Shown here: positions 62,315-64,000 of the stretch, in pieces | Numbering within the stretch: the first letter of the stretch is position 1 | Layout: the number at the start of each line of letters is the position of its first letter | Assembly (NCBI RefSeq): GCF_021432385.1 | Contig: NZ_JAEACT010000004.1 | Span: 868,001 to 932,000, forward strand | Source: Clostridium hydrogenum | GTDB lineage: Bacteria; Bacillota; Clostridia; Clostridiales; Clostridiaceae | Length of the DNA stretch: 64,000 nt | Reading direction: 5' to 3' | Made by a program: the position numbers and the translations under genes | The notes under the pieces: generated by a model | Told to the model about the DNA's origin: nothing | The model's database searches: none | The model's input: only the letters and a program-made list of their open reading frames with translations

Positions 62315-63556
62315 CTATTTGAAATATAATTCTCTCTTTGCTGGTGGTATTATCCTAAACATTGAACTATTTCTTTCATCCTCTAAAAATAGCTTAATAT
62401 ATGTGTTTTTCTTTATTATATTAATTGGTATTTCAACTTCCACAGTCTCATGCTTACCTATTTTTATATAATCAAATTTGTAGATTTCCTCACCGTCAGA
62501 TTTGAAAACAGGCATGTTTCCTTTTTTCGCAATAAGTACTGTAGGTGGCATGTTAACTTCCTCAGATGACGTGCTAAATATTATACTTACAGCTTTAATA
62601 CCATAAAATAACTTTCTTTTAACCTTTAATTCATATGAAATTTCACTTGGAGACTTACTTACAATAAGTCGTCTCTTTCCTTCAAGGTAATTTATTTCAC
62701 CATTAGCCTCGATAATTGGGAAAACACAAAAATAATAATTTTCCTCTTTAATTTTGTGAATTGTAAACTGTCCTATAGTTTCTCCGTAATTTTTTTCTAC
62801 TATTATTTTTACAGCACTGCTATCATCAGGTTTTGTAGGAAATTTATCATTTCTATATAAAATTAATGTCTTTTTAACGCCATATGGCCAATCCCAATCT
62901 ATTGAAAGCTGATTATATTTAACCTCTCCTCTTATAACTCTTATATTCTCAGGTAACCTACCGGGCTCAATATCTTCTACTTCTTTCGCCTCGTATGATA
63001 CTTTTTCTGGCTTCTTCACTTCTTTAATCTTAATATCATCATCAGTATCATAATTCTTTTCATCTTCAACTTTTGTCTTATTTACACTTAAATTTTCTTC
63101 TACATCTTTAATAGCAGAAATTAAAATGGCATCACTAATTTCAATATTTTCCTTCTGTATTTCTTCATTTGGAGCTTCTTCGCTTTTAAATTTTAAAATA
63201 GCCTCATTTATTTTATCTCTGTCAATTCGTATGGTGTCCCCAAGATTAATATTTTCTTGTTCCTTACTTTCACTTTTCTCTCCAATTTTATATTCTTTAA
63301 CATCATCTATCTCTTCCGCATTATTTTCAATTTCATCTTGCTTACAAGGATTTATATTCTCTGAATATTCTTCTATATACTTTTCATTTTGTGTAAGCTT
63401 TGAAATTTCTTGTCTTATTTCCTTTTCTGTAAATATAGAAAATTCTTCTTTAAAGTTATTTATTTCATCTTGTGTAATGTCATCTTTTATAGACAGCACT
63501 ACTTCTATTTCATCCTTTAATTCGCTAATTGCCTTTTCTTTGTTTTCACAATCCAA
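62315..63556 (-). CDS. Beta-rich protein with acidic N-terminal region (copy 1)
   Basis: The first gene of the operon, 413 residues. The N-terminal 200 residues are acidic, rich in Glu, Lys, Ile and Asn, probably disordered and helical (KNEIVVLSIKDDITQDEINNF-like stretches). The C-terminal 210 residues are two beta domains, homologous by eye to the 212-residue protein at 46821 (LSIDWDWPYG, YYFCVFPIIEA, IKAVSIIFST). GAGGTGA precedes TTG at 63556; a GTG 9 bases upstream overlaps that site. It may tether or recruit the neighbouring GTPase. No catalytic motif is seen. Confidence 0.65.
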   Translation of the reverse strand: MDCENKEKAISELKDEIEVVLSIKDDITQDEINNFKEEFSIFTEKEIRQEISKLTQNEKYIEEYSENINPCKQDEIENNAEEIDDVKEYKIGEKSESKEQENINLGDTIRIDRDKINEAILKFKSEEAPNEEIQKENIEISDAILISAIKDVEENLSVNKTKVEDEKNYDTDDDIKIKEVKKPEKVSYEAKEVEDIEPGRLPENIRVIRGEVKYNQLSIDWDWPYGVKKTLILYRNDKFPTKPDDSSAVKIIVEKNYGETIGQFTIHKIKEENYYFCVFPIIEANGEINYLEGKRRLIVSKSPSEISYELKVKRKLFYGIKAVSIIFSTSSEEVNMPPTVLIAKKGNMPVFKSDGEEIYKFDYIKIGKHETVEVEIPINIIKKNTYIKLFLEDERNSSMFRIIPPAKRELYFK

Positions 63557-63590
63557 TAAATTCACCTCAAATCACTAGACTATGATTTTA

Positions 63591-63619
63591 ATTATAAATT
63601 TATTTAGTTTGGTTGTCTA
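63591..63619 (-). promoter_or_regulatory. Promoter of the tubulin/GTPase operon
   Basis: On the minus strand TAGACA (63619-63614), 17 bases, TATAAT (63596-63591), about 35 bases before the first start codon. No other good promoter is seen between the 11 genes, which are spaced by overlaps, short gaps or the family A repeats. Confidence 0.78.
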
Positions 63620-63697
63620 CTCTCTTTTGCTTTTAAACCCAAGTAAATCAGCCACTTTCTGAAGCTTAATTTATTAAATTTTCTTGAACAACACATA

Positions 63698-63732
63698 TTA
63701 AAACAGAGTACAGACATTGCACTCTGTTTTAA
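63698..63732. repeat. Mini repeat, family A, arms only
   Basis: TTAAAACAGAGT and ACTCTGTTTTAA pair perfectly around 11 bases (ACAGACATTGC). This is the end of a family A element stripped of its core. Confidence 0.7.
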
Positions 63733-63756
63733 ATTGTATTTTATGTAATTTTTTGC

Positions 63757-63807
63757 TTGACTTTTGTTTCCTACAAGTGTAATCTATAAATACGTACTAC
63801 ACTTGTA
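63757..63807 (+). promoter_or_regulatory. BlaI/MecI-type promoter with two operators
   Basis: TTGACT (63757-63762), 17 bases, TAATCT (63780-63785). Operator 1 TACAAGTGTA (63772-63781) lies between -35 and -10, and operator 2 TACACTTGTA (63798-63807) lies across the start region; the two are exact complements of each other (TACA-n-TGTA class). This is the classical autorepressed arrangement for BlaI-type genes. Confidence 0.88.
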
Positions 63808-63825
63808 GGAAGGAGATAAATTTTA

Positions 63826-64000
63826 ATGAATAATAAGAAATGCAAAATATCTGATGCTGAATGGCTTGTAATCAAAATACTGTGGAAAGAACCTCAATTA
63901 ACTTCTACTCAGATAATTGAAAACTTAAGTTCAAAAACTGATTGGAAACCAAAAACTATTCATTCGCTAATTAATAGACTAGTTAATAAAGGAGCTTTAG
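63826..64000 (+). CDS. BlaI/MecI/CopY-family repressor, cut by window end
   Basis: The first 58 codons of a penicillinase-repressor-type winged-helix protein: KISDAEWLVIKILWKEPQLTSTQIIENL, then WKPKTIHSLINRLVNKGAL, where the recognition helix is T-x-x-x-L-x-x-R-L-x-x-K-G. The gene is truncated by the window edge and not a partial gene as such. AAGGAG precedes the ATG. The usual partner is a BlaR1/MecR1 protease or a copper or beta-lactam resistance gene further right. Confidence 0.9.
   Translation, partial: MNNKKCKISDAEWLVIKILWKEPQLTSTQIIENLSSKTDWKPKTIHSLINRLVNKGAL

Noticed and set aside
43592-63556. Prophage, ICE or type VI/contractile system origin of the large operon
   Set aside because: No integrase, terminase, capsid, tail or conjugation gene is seen, base composition is like the surroundings, and no attachment-site repeat bounds it.
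1749-63732. Heptamer arrays considered as CRISPR repeats, plasmid iterons or telomere-like repeats
   Set aside because: Units are contiguous with no unique spacers of constant length, occur in inverted pairs around a folded core and are spread through many gene gaps. There is no cas, rep or telomere-protein gene in the window.

Overview
The window has low G+C, strong AGGAGG-type ribosome binding sites, frequent TTG starts, a TPP-riboswitch ThiT, a GntR-RCK_C regulator and a cell-wall-anchored LPKTG protein. All of this fits a Clostridium sensu stricto chromosome, probably a saccharolytic, pectin-using species close to C. acetobutylicum or C. felsineum. The species guess is inference from content, not from a database search.

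Layout. 0-8.8 kb holds housekeeping and metabolic genes: a cytidylate-kinase-like protein, RsgA, an APH-type kinase, an S-methylmethionine/homocysteine pair (MmuM plus a permease) and a DUF1858 / unknown / hemerythrin operon. Two gene remnants lie among them. 9-17.3 kb has an LPXTG-anchored 5'-nucleotidase, a YibE/F membrane pair, the CCA-adding enzyme, a BusR-like regulator and DapB. 17.5-24.2 kb is a pectin/rhamnogalacturonan locus (GH105, polysaccharide deacetylase, GPH symporter, LUD protein, GH28), preceded by a promoter with LacI-type operators. 24.5-26.2 kb is a broken ribosomal-protection (Tet-like) gene whose upstream attenuator hairpin survives. 26.9-29.7 kb is a four-module CoA-disulfide reductase fusion with an ArsR regulator. 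29.8-43.5 kb contains a GT2 glycosyltransferase, an ABC exporter with TetR, two ArsA/Get3-type ATPases with MarR, an M20 peptidase, a small membrane protein missed by length cut-offs, ThiT with its riboswitch, and a YARHG protein.

The most unusual part is 43.6-63.6 kb, an apparent 11-gene minus-strand operon. It has a recognisable promoter (TAGACA-17-TATAAT) just upstream. It encodes a large FtsZ/tubulin-like GTPase, a second protein that I align by eye to it but which has lost the nucleotide loops (a probable degenerate tubulin-like partner), two vWA proteins anchored in the membrane, three zinc-ribbon P-loop GTPases (one membrane-anchored), two GAP1-like proteins and two beta-rich proteins. 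The set [beta-rich protein - Zn-ribbon GTPase - GAP1-like] occurs twice, once at each end, flanking the tubulin/vWA core. This fits the NTP-dependent, GTPase-centred conflict or membrane-remodelling systems predicted by comparative genomics (GAP1/double-GTPase families; FtsZl-2-type tubulins with vWA partners). Its function here is unknown.

The second notable feature is a set of about 15 intergenic elements of about 200 bp (families A and B, plus minis). They share a folded core (an outer stem, two long hairpins and two or three small hairpins, with covarying stems) but carry one of two unrelated arms made of heptamer tandem repeats. Five sit inside the tubulin/GTPase operon. Three smaller repeat families (C, D, E) are also present. 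A BlaI/MecI-type repressor with two textbook operators starts at the right edge and is cut by the window end.
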